Assembly (NCBI GenBank): GCA_000432575.1
Contig: HF996819.1
Coordinates: forward strand, 1 to 25,336
Length of the DNA: 25,336 nt
Direction: 5' to 3'
Source: Clostridium sp. CAG:762
GTDB taxonomy: Bacteria > Bacillota_I > Bacilli_A > RF39 > UBA660
Program-made: the position numbers and the translations under genes
Notes under the pieces: model-generated
The model's database searches: none
What the model was told of the DNA's origin: nothing
Seen by the model: only the letters and a program-made list of their open reading frames with translations
Shown: positions 15,511 to 22,554 of the stretch, one piece after another
How the letters are laid out: each line of letters begins with the position of its first letter
Numbering within the stretch: the stretch's first letter is position 1

Positions 15511-15680
15511 AGTTTAAGTGAGAACGGCAAATTACAGAGGTCTTAGAATCTAACAAATTGACAGTTCAGCTTTTATTTCTATTATTAATTTAGTTTAAGA
15601 TAGTGAGGTCAAAGAATCTATATAACAAGCTTGATGAAATAATGGTGGAAACAGAAGACTTAAATTCAGAAAGGAGTAAG
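15511..15680 (+). ncRNA. Candidate IS110 bridge RNA region
   Basis: IS110 elements encode, in a non-coding end, a bridge RNA with two loops that pair with target and donor DNA. About 190 non-coding bases lie between the terminator and the transposase. They contain gapped direct repeats: AGTTTAAG at 15511 and 15592, and GAGGTCnnAGAATCTA at 15537-15552 and 15605-15620, the latter exactly 68 bases apart. Paired guide-like repeats in front of the recombinase fit such an RNA. I could not derive a fold, so the limits are rough. Confidence 0.4.
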
Positions 15681-15682
15681 TA

Positions 15683-16885
15683 ATGAGAGCAGTATTAAGT
15701 GTAGATGTTGCAAAATGTAAAAGTATGGTAATGTTATCTACAGAGTATGGAGAGGTTTTAATTGAACCAAAAGAAATTAAACATAATATAAAGGATTTTG
15801 ATGAATTGAAAAATCAGATTAATAGTTTTAAATTAGAAGATTTAACAATATTCATGGAATCAACAGGAATCTATCATTTGCCAGTAGAAAGATATTTTAA
15901 AGAGAATAATTTTAATACTTTGGTAATCAATAGTTTAACTACTAAAAACAATTATGATACTTTAAGAAAAACGAAAACAGATACTAAAGATTGTATGAGA
16001 TTAGCCAAGTTATTTTTTGTTAATGAAGTAGAATATCACGATTTATCAAAGAAAGATTTATATGCTAATTTAAAAGCGATGACAAGACAGTATTTTTATC
16101 TAACACAGTTAAATGTTAGTTGTAAAAATAGATATAAGAGATTGATTAATATTTGTTTTCCAGAGTTTGAAGAAATATTTAAAGGTAGTAGAATCTATGA
16201 AGAAACAGCTTTAAACTTTATAAAAACATTTCCTCATGCTTATATTGTTAAAGAAAAAAGAATTGATGCTTTATATAATAATTTATATAAAACTAATTCA
16301 AGACATGATTATTATTACAAAAGATTAGCAAATAAAATTAAAGAGATTTCTCTTAATTCTTATCCAGGAGTAGATAAAGATCATTCAGATGTTAAAAACT
16401 TATCAGATATGGCAAGTGTTTTACAAGAAAACATTAAGACAATAAATGAGTTAAAAGACAAGATGATTGAAACAGCAAAAGAATCACCTTACTTTAATAT
16501 TATCAATTCATTTTATGGTATTGGAGAAGTATTAACAACTGAATTACTTGGAGAACTTGGGGATATTACTAGGTTTGATAACCATAAACAATTAATTGCT
16601 TTTTGTGGGTTAGATCCAACAATTATACAATCAGGAAAAAGTATTAATGTTCATGGAACAATCTCTAAACGAGGAAATAAATATGCAAGATGGATATTAT
16701 TTAATATTAGTCAAATGGTAGTTAAATTAGGTCATCAGTGTCCTAACCATCCCGTTTATAATTATTATTTAACAAAAAAAGCAGAAGGCAAACATTACTA
16801 TGAAAACCTAACTGCGTGTTCAACAAAAATATTAAGAATGTTATATACAATGTGTAAAAATAATACAACATTCAAAATAAATTAA
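15683..16885 (+). CDS. IS110-family transposase (DEDD recombinase)
   Basis: The 400-residue protein has the RuvC-like N-terminal domain with acidic residues D8 (SVDVAK), E59 (FMESTGIYH), D100 and D103 (KTDTKD). A central coiled region and the C-terminal Transposase_20 domain follow. The latter contains FYGIGEVLTTELLGELGDI, FCGLDPTIIQSGK with a likely catalytic S317, and ISKRGNKYARWILF. All catalytic positions appear intact, so the element may be active. The enzyme cuts and rejoins DNA guided by an RNA from the element. AAAGGAG precedes ATG 15683. Confidence 0.95.
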   Translation: MRAVLSVDVAKCKSMVMLSTEYGEVLIEPKEIKHNIKDFDELKNQINSFKLEDLTIFMESTGIYHLPVERYFKENNFNTLVINSLTTKNNYDTLRKTKTDTKDCMRLAKLFFVNEVEYHDLSKKDLYANLKAMTRQYFYLTQLNVSCKNRYKRLINICFPEFEEIFKGSRIYEETALNFIKTFPHAYIVKEKRIDALYNNLYKTNSRHDYYYKRLANKIKEISLNSYPGVDKDHSDVKNLSDMASVLQENIKTINELKDKMIETAKESPYFNIINSFYGIGEVLTTELLGELGDITRFDNHKQLIAFCGLDPTIIQSGKSINVHGTISKRGNKYARWILFNISQMVVKLGHQCPNHPVYNYYLTKKAEGKHYYENLTACSTKILRMLYTMCKNNTTFKIN

Positions 16886-16918
16886 CAAATTCATTTTATC
16901 ACATATATCACTATAATA

Positions 16919-16951
16919 CACGAAAATTTTAAAAAAATGCCTATTTTCGTG
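16919..16951 (+). other. Hairpin in the 3' non-coding end of the IS110 element
   Basis: CACGAAAAT (16919-16927) pairs perfectly with ATTTTCGTG (16943-16951) around a 15-base loop, 33 bases after the transposase stop. There is no T run directly after it, so it may be a structural part of the right end or of a 3' RNA and not a terminator. Confidence 0.5.
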
Positions 16952-17065
16952 ATTTTAGTCGTAGTATAATATTTTTATAAATTTAGTATTGACAAAACTT
17001 AGATAGTCAATTTGTTGATTAAATTAGTTTGAAATACAACTAATCTTTTTATATAATAAAATTTA

Positions 17066-17094
17066 TATTAAAAAAACTAACTATTTCTAGCTAG
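17066..17094 (-). terminator. Rho-independent terminator downstream of tRNA-Leu
   Basis: On the minus strand CTAGCTA, loop GAAA and TAGTTAG form a 7-bp stem (17077-17083 with 17088-17094) followed directly by a T run. A second small hairpin, ACTCGAA/TTCGAGT (17106-17122), lies between it and the tRNA. Confidence 0.7.
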
Positions 17095-17134
17095 CATTTA
17101 TTACTACTCGAAAAGTTCGAGTTTCCCATCAATC

Positions 17135-17221
17135 TGGTGCTTGTGGTGGGAATCGAACCCACACATTATTGCTAATACTGGATTTTGAGTCCAGCGCGTC
17201 TACCAGTTCCGCCACACAAGC
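17135..17221 (-). tRNA. tRNA-Leu, anticodon CAA
   Basis: On the minus strand the 87-base sequence begins GCTTGTGTGGCGGAACTGG and folds into a class II cloverleaf. The acceptor stem GCTTGTG pairs with CACAAGC. The anticodon stem CTGGA/TCCAG encloses the loop CTCAAAA with anticodon CAA. A long variable arm is present, the T arm is GTGGG-TTCGATT-CCCAC, and the discriminator is A with an encoded CCA. The anticodon reads UUG. Confidence 0.96.
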
Positions 17222-17229
17222 ATATATCA

Positions 17230-17258
17230 ATTATAACACAGAAAACAAAAAATGTATA
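17230..17258 (-). promoter_or_regulatory. Promoter of tRNA-Leu
   Basis: On the minus strand TATACA (17253-17258) and TATAAT (17230-17235) are 17 bases apart, with TG extending the -10. The tRNA begins 8 bases after the -10. Confidence 0.7.
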
Positions 17259-17291
17259 AAAAAAAAGATAACTTTACTAAAAAAATTATCT
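17257..17291 (-). terminator. Terminator of the PcfJ-like gene
   Basis: On the minus strand AGATAA and TTATCT (17286-17291 and 17266-17271) form a short stem around the stop codon, followed by a run of nine T. It overlaps the -35 of the tRNA promoter. Confidence 0.5.
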
Positions 17292-18789
17292 AATTACTAT
17301 TTTTATAAATAACCTTAAATCCTTTTTCCCATTTTCTAATTACCTTATTTACTTCTTCCGTTGGCAATTCATTATATTTAATTCTAGCCTGAACCACCTT
17401 ATTATCCTTCACTTCAATAGTAACAAATGACTTATTCACATCATTCTTCTTTCTCAAAAAATATATTTGACAAATATTCTTAGCAATATATTCACCATAA
17501 GTTTTCACACAATTAGCCTGCATCTCACTTTCCTCAATCAAACTCTCAACAGAATCAGCCGGATATATAATATAATCATCATCCTCATAAGTATTTAACG
17601 ATAATAACTTTGCCGTCTCAAAGATTTTATTCTCAATATCTGGATTCTTTAATATAGTCATTTGCAAATATAACTTATCATGTTCTAGCATCAAATCTAA
17701 AGGGAATAACACCTTCTTATCCTTTAAATTTAACCCTAAAAAACTAGCATAACTAAGATAATCATAATACTCATATATATAACCATAAGCCAATTTATTA
17801 TTATCAAAATATTCTTTAAGCTTCTTTAAATTAATCGAAGCTATTTTTAATATACATTCAAAAGTATATAAATCACTACTAATAAATTTAATCAAATCAA
17901 TATCTTCATGAGGATATAATCTCAAAGCACATAATTCATAATAAGAAATATCATTTCTAATCATAAAAGGGTATAGAGTTTTAGAAACTCCAAATATCTT
18001 TTTAAAATTCTTTTCATATTTAAAATAGTTCACACTAGTAAAAGCCAACTGATACAATTTCATTTTAATTAAATATTCAAACTCCCTATAACATATTGGA
18101 TTAATTGTTAACATCTTTAAATCATAACTATCATTTTTACTTAAATAATCCATTGCTTCCCATATAAAACTATACTTATAACAAGTGTTTTTAAGTTCTT
18201 TTAGATTATCTACATACAAATAAGCATCATATGGAGTTTCAAAAAAATTAATCATTTTATCCGTAACATCATTAAAATTATCTGTATCATTTAAACATTC
18301 AATTGCCTCTTTATAAGCAATATAGTCATTATTAATAACATCAGTAATACCATCTTTCTCAATAAAATAAACTTTAAAAACATCTAACTTACTTGTTTTA
18401 TTCAAATAAGAATATGGCATTATATAAGAAATAGTCTCCCTAATAAAATATAAATAAATACCATTTTTCGTTACATCAAAAAAAATATAATTAGCCTTAA
18501 TGTCTTTTAAATCATCATTAAAAATACTAACCTCATTTACATTAATAACATCTAATTTATTACTTATTACATGCTTAACATGACACTTATCACAGTAATA
18601 ATTATTATCTAGTTTTTGTAAACACTTACTACATAAATGATTTTTAGTTTTTATTTCATAAATAATTCTATTATTTGAAGTATTAGTAATATATTCCCTT
18701 ATCTTACTAGGAATATCATTTACATTCTTAATATAATTAATATCTCTAGTTATCTTATTAAAACCCTTATCATATTTTAATTGATACAT
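17290..18789 (-). CDS. PcfJ-like protein with N-terminal zinc ribbon
   Basis: The 499-residue protein has a zinc-ribbon-like motif C53-x2-C56-x9-C66-x2-C69 (CSKC...CDKC). A long, mainly helical, aromatic-rich middle (about 150-420) follows, then a C-terminal segment MQANCVKTYGEYIAK, IYFLRKK, SFVTIEVKDNKVVQAR and N. This matches the conserved core of PcfJ-like proteins (HCVxxY...IxFLR...xVTIEV...VxQxRGxxN), named from enterococcal conjugative plasmid pCF10 but also common in chromosomes of gut Firmicutes. The function is unknown. One deviation is Ile-Lys-Tyr where the family mostly has Gly-Lys-x. AGAAGGTG precedes the start. It is a single-gene unit between tRNA-Leu and a divergent ABC transporter. 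Confidence 0.78.
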   Translation of the reverse strand: MYQLKYDKGFNKITRDINYIKNVNDIPSKIREYITNTSNNRIIYEIKTKNHLCSKCLQKLDNNYYCDKCHVKHVISNKLDVINVNEVSIFNDDLKDIKANYIFFDVTKNGIYLYFIRETISYIMPYSYLNKTSKLDVFKVYFIEKDGITDVINNDYIAYKEAIECLNDTDNFNDVTDKMINFFETPYDAYLYVDNLKELKNTCYKYSFIWEAMDYLSKNDSYDLKMLTINPICYREFEYLIKMKLYQLAFTSVNYFKYEKNFKKIFGVSKTLYPFMIRNDISYYELCALRLYPHEDIDLIKFISSDLYTFECILKIASINLKKLKEYFDNNKLAYGYIYEYYDYLSYASFLGLNLKDKKVLFPLDLMLEHDKLYLQMTILKNPDIENKIFETAKLLSLNTYEDDDYIIYPADSVESLIEESEMQANCVKTYGEYIAKNICQIYFLRKKNDVNKSFVTIEVKDNKVVQARIKYNELPTEEVNKVIRKWEKGFKVIYKNSN

Positions 18790-18809
18790 ACTAACACCTT
18801 CTTGGTTTT

Positions 18810-18838
18810 ATCTTACATTAACTTTATAAATTTTACAA
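18810..18838 (-). promoter_or_regulatory. Promoter of the PcfJ-like gene
   Basis: On the minus strand TTGTAA (18833-18838) and TAAGAT (18810-18815) are 17 bases apart, about 20 bases before the start codon. Confidence 0.6.
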
Positions 18839-18912
18839 GCATTATTTTTATAATAAATTAATAATCATACACTTTTGCTATTGCCCTTTAGTGCTCAGTT
18901 TTAATTTAATAA

Positions 18913-18928
18913 AATCTTAAGATTTTGT
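18913..18928. repeat. Perfect 16-bp palindrome in the divergent intergenic region
   Basis: AAAATCTTAAGATTTT reads the same on both strands, midway between the PcfJ-like promoter and the ABC transporter promoter. It could be an operator for a dimeric regulator, or chance in AT-rich DNA. Confidence 0.5.
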
Positions 18929-18960
18929 TAATAAAAAAATAAAGTATATAACTTTTGCTG

Positions 18961-18969
18961 TGATATAAT
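18961..18969 (+). promoter_or_regulatory. Extended -10 promoter of the ABC transporter operon
   Basis: TGATATAAT lies 27 bases before the ATPase start. No strong -35 is seen. Confidence 0.6.
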
Positions 18970-18996
18970 GTAAATATATTTAGATGGGAGAATAGT

Positions 18997-19695
18997 ATGG
19001 AAATTTTAAAAGTAAAAAATTTATGTAAAGTATATGGAAAAGGCAGTACCAAAGTCATTGCCCTTGATGACATCAATTTCAGTGTTGAAAAAGGAGAGTT
19101 TGTATCCGTAATTGGCTCCTCTGGAAGTGGGAAGAGCACCTTATTACACATTCTCGGAGCAGTAGACAAACCAACTCTAGGTCATGTCTATATAGATAAA
19201 GAAGACATATTTAAGAAAAATGACAATGACCTAGCCATCCTAAGAAGAAGAAAAGTAGGCTTAATATATCAATTTTACAATTTAATACCAATTCTAAATG
19301 TCGTTGAAAACATTAGCCTACCAGTCCTCTTAGATAATAAAAAAGTAGATAATGCCTACTTAGAAGAACTACTTGATTTACTCGATTTAAAAGCAAGAAA
19401 AAACCATTTACCTAACGAACTATCAGGTGGACAACAACAAAGAGTAGCCATAGGAAGAGCCTTAATGGCAAGACCTAGCATCTTACTTTGTGATGAACCA
19501 ACAGGAAACCTTGACACCAAAGCCAGTTTAGAAATAATGAATCTCCTTAAAATAGCCAACACCAAGTATAATCAAACAATCATCATGATTACCCATGATA
19601 TGAACCTCACCAAATATGCAAATCGTATCATTGAAATAAAAGATGGAAAAATAGTAAGTGATAGGAAAGTGATTAAAGATGAAGATACTAAATAA
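18997..19695 (+). CDS. ABC transporter ATP-binding protein (MacB/LolD/BceA type)
   Basis: The 232-residue ATPase has Walker A GSSGSGKST (about 40-48), Q-loop YQFYNLIP, the signature LSGGQQQRVAIGRAL (about 142), Walker B ILLCDEPTGNLD with the extra LD typical of the MacB/LolD group, and switch His in THD. Such ATPases drive FtsX-type permeases in mechanotransmission and not classical import; roles include peptide antibiotic resistance and lipoprotein or peptide release. GGGAG precedes the start. The stop lies inside the next gene (17-base overlap), so the subunits are coupled. Confidence 0.95.
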   Translation: MEILKVKNLCKVYGKGSTKVIALDDINFSVEKGEFVSVIGSSGSGKSTLLHILGAVDKPTLGHVYIDKEDIFKKNDNDLAILRRRKVGLIYQFYNLIPILNVVENISLPVLLDNKKVDNAYLEELLDLLDLKARKNHLPNELSGGQQQRVAIGRALMARPSILLCDEPTGNLDTKASLEIMNLLKIANTKYNQTIIMITHDMNLTKYANRIIEIKDGKIVSDRKVIKDEDTK

Positions 19696-22231
19696 ACTTA
19701 CTATTAAAAACTTGCTCAAAAATAAAAAAAGAACAATTGTATCAATCATAGGAATCATGCTATCCACAGCCCTAATGGTAGGAATTGGACTATTATGTTC
19801 AACCTTTAGAGAACTAATGATAAAAGAAATACTTGATAAAACAGGCAATTACCAAGTAAGCATAAGTGAAGTGAATCCATCAAAATTAAAATATCTAACT
19901 AACAATAAAAAAATAGATAACTATTATTACTCAACAAACCTAGGCTATACCAGATATTATGAAAGTGATAATACATCCAAAATATATTACTTTTTACTTG
20001 GAGGAAATAATAATTACCTAAAAAAATTAAAAATAACAGAAGGAAGACTACCAAATAATAATAAAGAAGTAATATTATCAAATCATATCTTCTCTTATAG
20101 TGATATTACTTATAAAATAGGAGATACTATCTATTTATCTAAAGGCAAAAGAATATTTGAAGGAGAAAATCTAGGACAAGAAATAAGTTATCAAGAAGGA
20201 GAAGAATTAATTACCGAACCTGCTATACCATACACAATAGTCGGCTTCTGTGAAAGAGCAAATGCAACATTTGAACCATACCACGCCCCAGGATTTAGCA
20301 TATTTACCAAAGAAAATGAAATAAATACTGCTAACAGTATAAACATATATTTAAATTTAAAAAATCCAAAAAACATAAGAAAAACCATTAATAACATTGC
20401 CACAAAATTAGATATTGATGCTAGTAAAATTAATTATAACGAAAAATTATTAGCCGTATATGGACAAAGTAAATATAACAACATCAATAGTTTTCTAACT
20501 AGCTTCATGATAATATTTCTATCTATCATATCAGTAGCCTGCATTTTTGTTATCTATAATTCCTTTGCCATTTCAGTAATGGAAAGAAAAAAACAATTTG
20601 GATTATTCTCTTCCGTTGGAGCCACCAGCAAACAACTAAAACTAAGTGTCCTTTACGAAGCCTTAATCCTAGGAATAATAGGTATCATCATCGGCATTAT
20701 AAGTGCCTATATAGGTATTTATGCAGTAGTCTTAACCATGAGTATCCTATTAAAAGATATAATACCATATCAAATAGAATTAGTAACATATCCTATATTT
20801 GTAATCATACCAATTATATTCATGGCCTTAGTAATAATAATTTCAGCATACATACCAGCCAAAAAAGCAAGTAAAATATCACCAATTGAAGCTATTAGAC
20901 AAAATACTGATATTCAAATAAATAAAAAGAAAATCAAAACATTAGGAATAGTAAAAAAAATATTTGGTATTGAAGGCGAAATTGCTCTAAAAAATATCAA
21001 AAGAAATAAGAAAAAATATCGTATTACCATTATCTCATTATTTATTAGCATTGTAACATTCATCTCTTTTTCTACCTATTTAGATTTAGGAACCAAAACA
21101 ACCGAAGAATTTATTGGTACCACCCCATATGATATTAGTATTTACATGAATAATTATAATACCAAAGATAATGAATTAATTAACCAAATAATAAAAGATA
21201 AAAGCACTACTGATTATATCAAAACTACCTCATTTGTCATTCCTATGAAAACACTAAACAACAATAATCTAACTAACGAATACCTAAAAAATACCGACAT
21301 TAACCCAAATAGAGAAACGGACTTTGTAACATTCATCTCTATTGATAATAAAAGTTATAACCAATATAAAAAAGAAATTGACATGAAAGAAGACAAACTA
21401 ATAGTAACCACTACATATAATAAAATGAATTATACAAACGGTAATAGGAAATATAAAAAAATAGATAAATACACAAATAAATTTAATAGTATAACATTGT
21501 GTACCAACAGTGAAAAAGATTACCTCGAATTAACTAAAGAAGAATTAAATAAACTATGTAATATAGAAATAAAAGATATATACAAAACAAGTATTTATCC
21601 AAAATTTTTAGAATATTATAGTGCATATCTAAATACAATTATAATCACAAACGAAAAAACATTTGAATATTACTATAATCTATTAAATAAACCAAATATC
21701 ATAGCAACAACCTATTTAAATACCAACGACTCTAAAAACATAGATAAAATAAGTGAAAACCTAACTAATTACAGTTATTATGAAAACCTAAAAGAAAGAA
21801 AAAAACAAGAAACAAATATTATTATCATAATAAAAATATTATTATATGGCTTTATTAGTTTAGTAACCCTAATTGGTATCACCAGTGTCTTTAACACCAT
21901 CAATACCAGCATAATGTTAAGAAAAAAAGAATTTGCCGTATTAAGAAGCCTAGGATTAACTAATCATGGTTTTAACAAAATGATTTTCTTTGAAAGTATT
22001 ATGTTTGGAATAAAATCATTATTTTATGGAATCATCGTAGGAACATTACTATCATTTATTATAAGTAATAACATGAATAAACTAGTAAGTGGTGAATTCT
22101 ACTTACCAACAAAAAGCATAATCATTAGCACATTAGGGGTATTTATCATAGTATTAATAACAATGTTTTATAGTGTCAAAAAAATCAAACACGAAAACAT
22201 TCTTGAAGCCATAAGAGAAGAAAATATTTAA
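19679..22231 (+). CDS. ABC transporter permease with two FtsX domains
   Basis: The 850-residue membrane protein pairs with the preceding ATPase. It has a first membrane helix (about 15-40) and a large extracytoplasmic region (about 45-270). The first FtsX domain (about 272-405) contains MERKKQFGLFSSVGAT and the end motif PAKKASKISPIEAIR. A fifth helix lies near 445 and a second external region at about 470-710. The second FtsX domain (about 712-845) contains MLRKKEFAVLRSLGLT and ENILEAIREENI. The two halves are an ancient repeat. The large external domains suggest sensing or remodelling at the cell surface; no BceR/BceS genes are nearby to indicate antimicrobial-peptide resistance. The ribosome site is AGGAAAGTGAT inside the ATPase gene. 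Confidence 0.93.
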   Translation: MKILNKLTIKNLLKNKKRTIVSIIGIMLSTALMVGIGLLCSTFRELMIKEILDKTGNYQVSISEVNPSKLKYLTNNKKIDNYYYSTNLGYTRYYESDNTSKIYYFLLGGNNNYLKKLKITEGRLPNNNKEVILSNHIFSYSDITYKIGDTIYLSKGKRIFEGENLGQEISYQEGEELITEPAIPYTIVGFCERANATFEPYHAPGFSIFTKENEINTANSINIYLNLKNPKNIRKTINNIATKLDIDASKINYNEKLLAVYGQSKYNNINSFLTSFMIIFLSIISVACIFVIYNSFAISVMERKKQFGLFSSVGATSKQLKLSVLYEALILGIIGIIIGIISAYIGIYAVVLTMSILLKDIIPYQIELVTYPIFVIIPIIFMALVIIISAYIPAKKASKISPIEAIRQNTDIQINKKKIKTLGIVKKIFGIEGEIALKNIKRNKKKYRITIISLFISIVTFISFSTYLDLGTKTTEEFIGTTPYDISIYMNNYNTKDNELINQIIKDKSTTDYIKTTSFVIPMKTLNNNNLTNEYLKNTDINPNRETDFVTFISIDNKSYNQYKKEIDMKEDKLIVTTTYNKMNYTNGNRKYKKIDKYTNKFNSITLCTNSEKDYLELTKEELNKLCNIEIKDIYKTSIYPKFLEYYSAYLNTIIITNEKTFEYYYNLLNKPNIIATTYLNTNDSKNIDKISENLTNYSYYENLKERKKQETNIIIIIKILLYGFISLVTLIGITSVFNTINTSIMLRKKEFAVLRSLGLTNHGFNKMIFFESIMFGIKSLFYGIIVGTLLSFIISNNMNKLVSGEFYLPTKSIIISTLGVFIIVLITMFYSVKKIKHENILEAIREENI

Positions 22232-22246
22232 AATTCTTCTTTTTTC
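22216..22246 (+). terminator. Rho-independent terminator of the ABC operon
   Basis: AGAAGAA (22216-22222) pairs with TTCTTCT (22234-22240), followed by a T run. The stem overlaps the last codons of the permease gene. Confidence 0.7.
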
Positions 22247-22272
22247 ATATAATTATATAGGGGAGGGGATTT

Positions 22273-22554
22273 ATGAGATTACCTGATGTTAGTCCTAGAG
22301 TATTTACATGGTCGGCATTCATTGTAGGATATCTTTTAATTGATGACTTAGATTCTTCTGAGCAAAATGCATTGGGTAATTGGTTAATGTTAGCCTCTCA
22401 AGTATTATGCACAAATGCCAGTGATCATTTTGTCAAAGAAAGAAGAACCATAGCCAATACCATACCAAGTAAAGAAAGTGATTTCACTATCGAAATGCTT
22501 ACCAAGATGCGTAATGCCATAGATAAAGAAATTAATAATATAAAAAAAATGTAA
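22273..22554 (+). CDS. Unknown 93-residue small protein
   Basis: I do not recognise a confident family. The protein begins RLPDVSPRVFTWSAFIVGYLLIDDLDSSEQNALGNWLMLASQVLCTNASDHF. It has one weakly hydrophobic helix (about 13-25), a conserved-looking Asn-Trp segment, and a charged helical C-terminus. GGAGGGGAT precedes the ATG, one of the strongest ribosome sites in the window. TATAAT at 22248-22253 may be its promoter, overlapping the preceding terminator. Its stop is directly adjacent to the stop of the convergent glmS gene. Confidence 0.75.
   Translation: MRLPDVSPRVFTWSAFIVGYLLIDDLDSSEQNALGNWLMLASQVLCTNASDHFVKERRTIANTIPSKESDFTIEMLTKMRNAIDKEINNIKKM

Larger units (their letters stand above)
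15491..17016 (+). mobile_element. IS110-family insertion element (ends not resolved)
   Basis: The element is defined by its DEDD transposase at 15683-16885. IS110 elements lack classical terminal repeats and usually make no target duplication, so the ends cannot be read directly. The left limit is set by the preceding terminator. The right limit is placed at GTCAATTTGTT (17006-17016), the exact reverse complement of AACAAATTGAC at 15552-15562. These limits are approximate. Confidence 0.6.
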
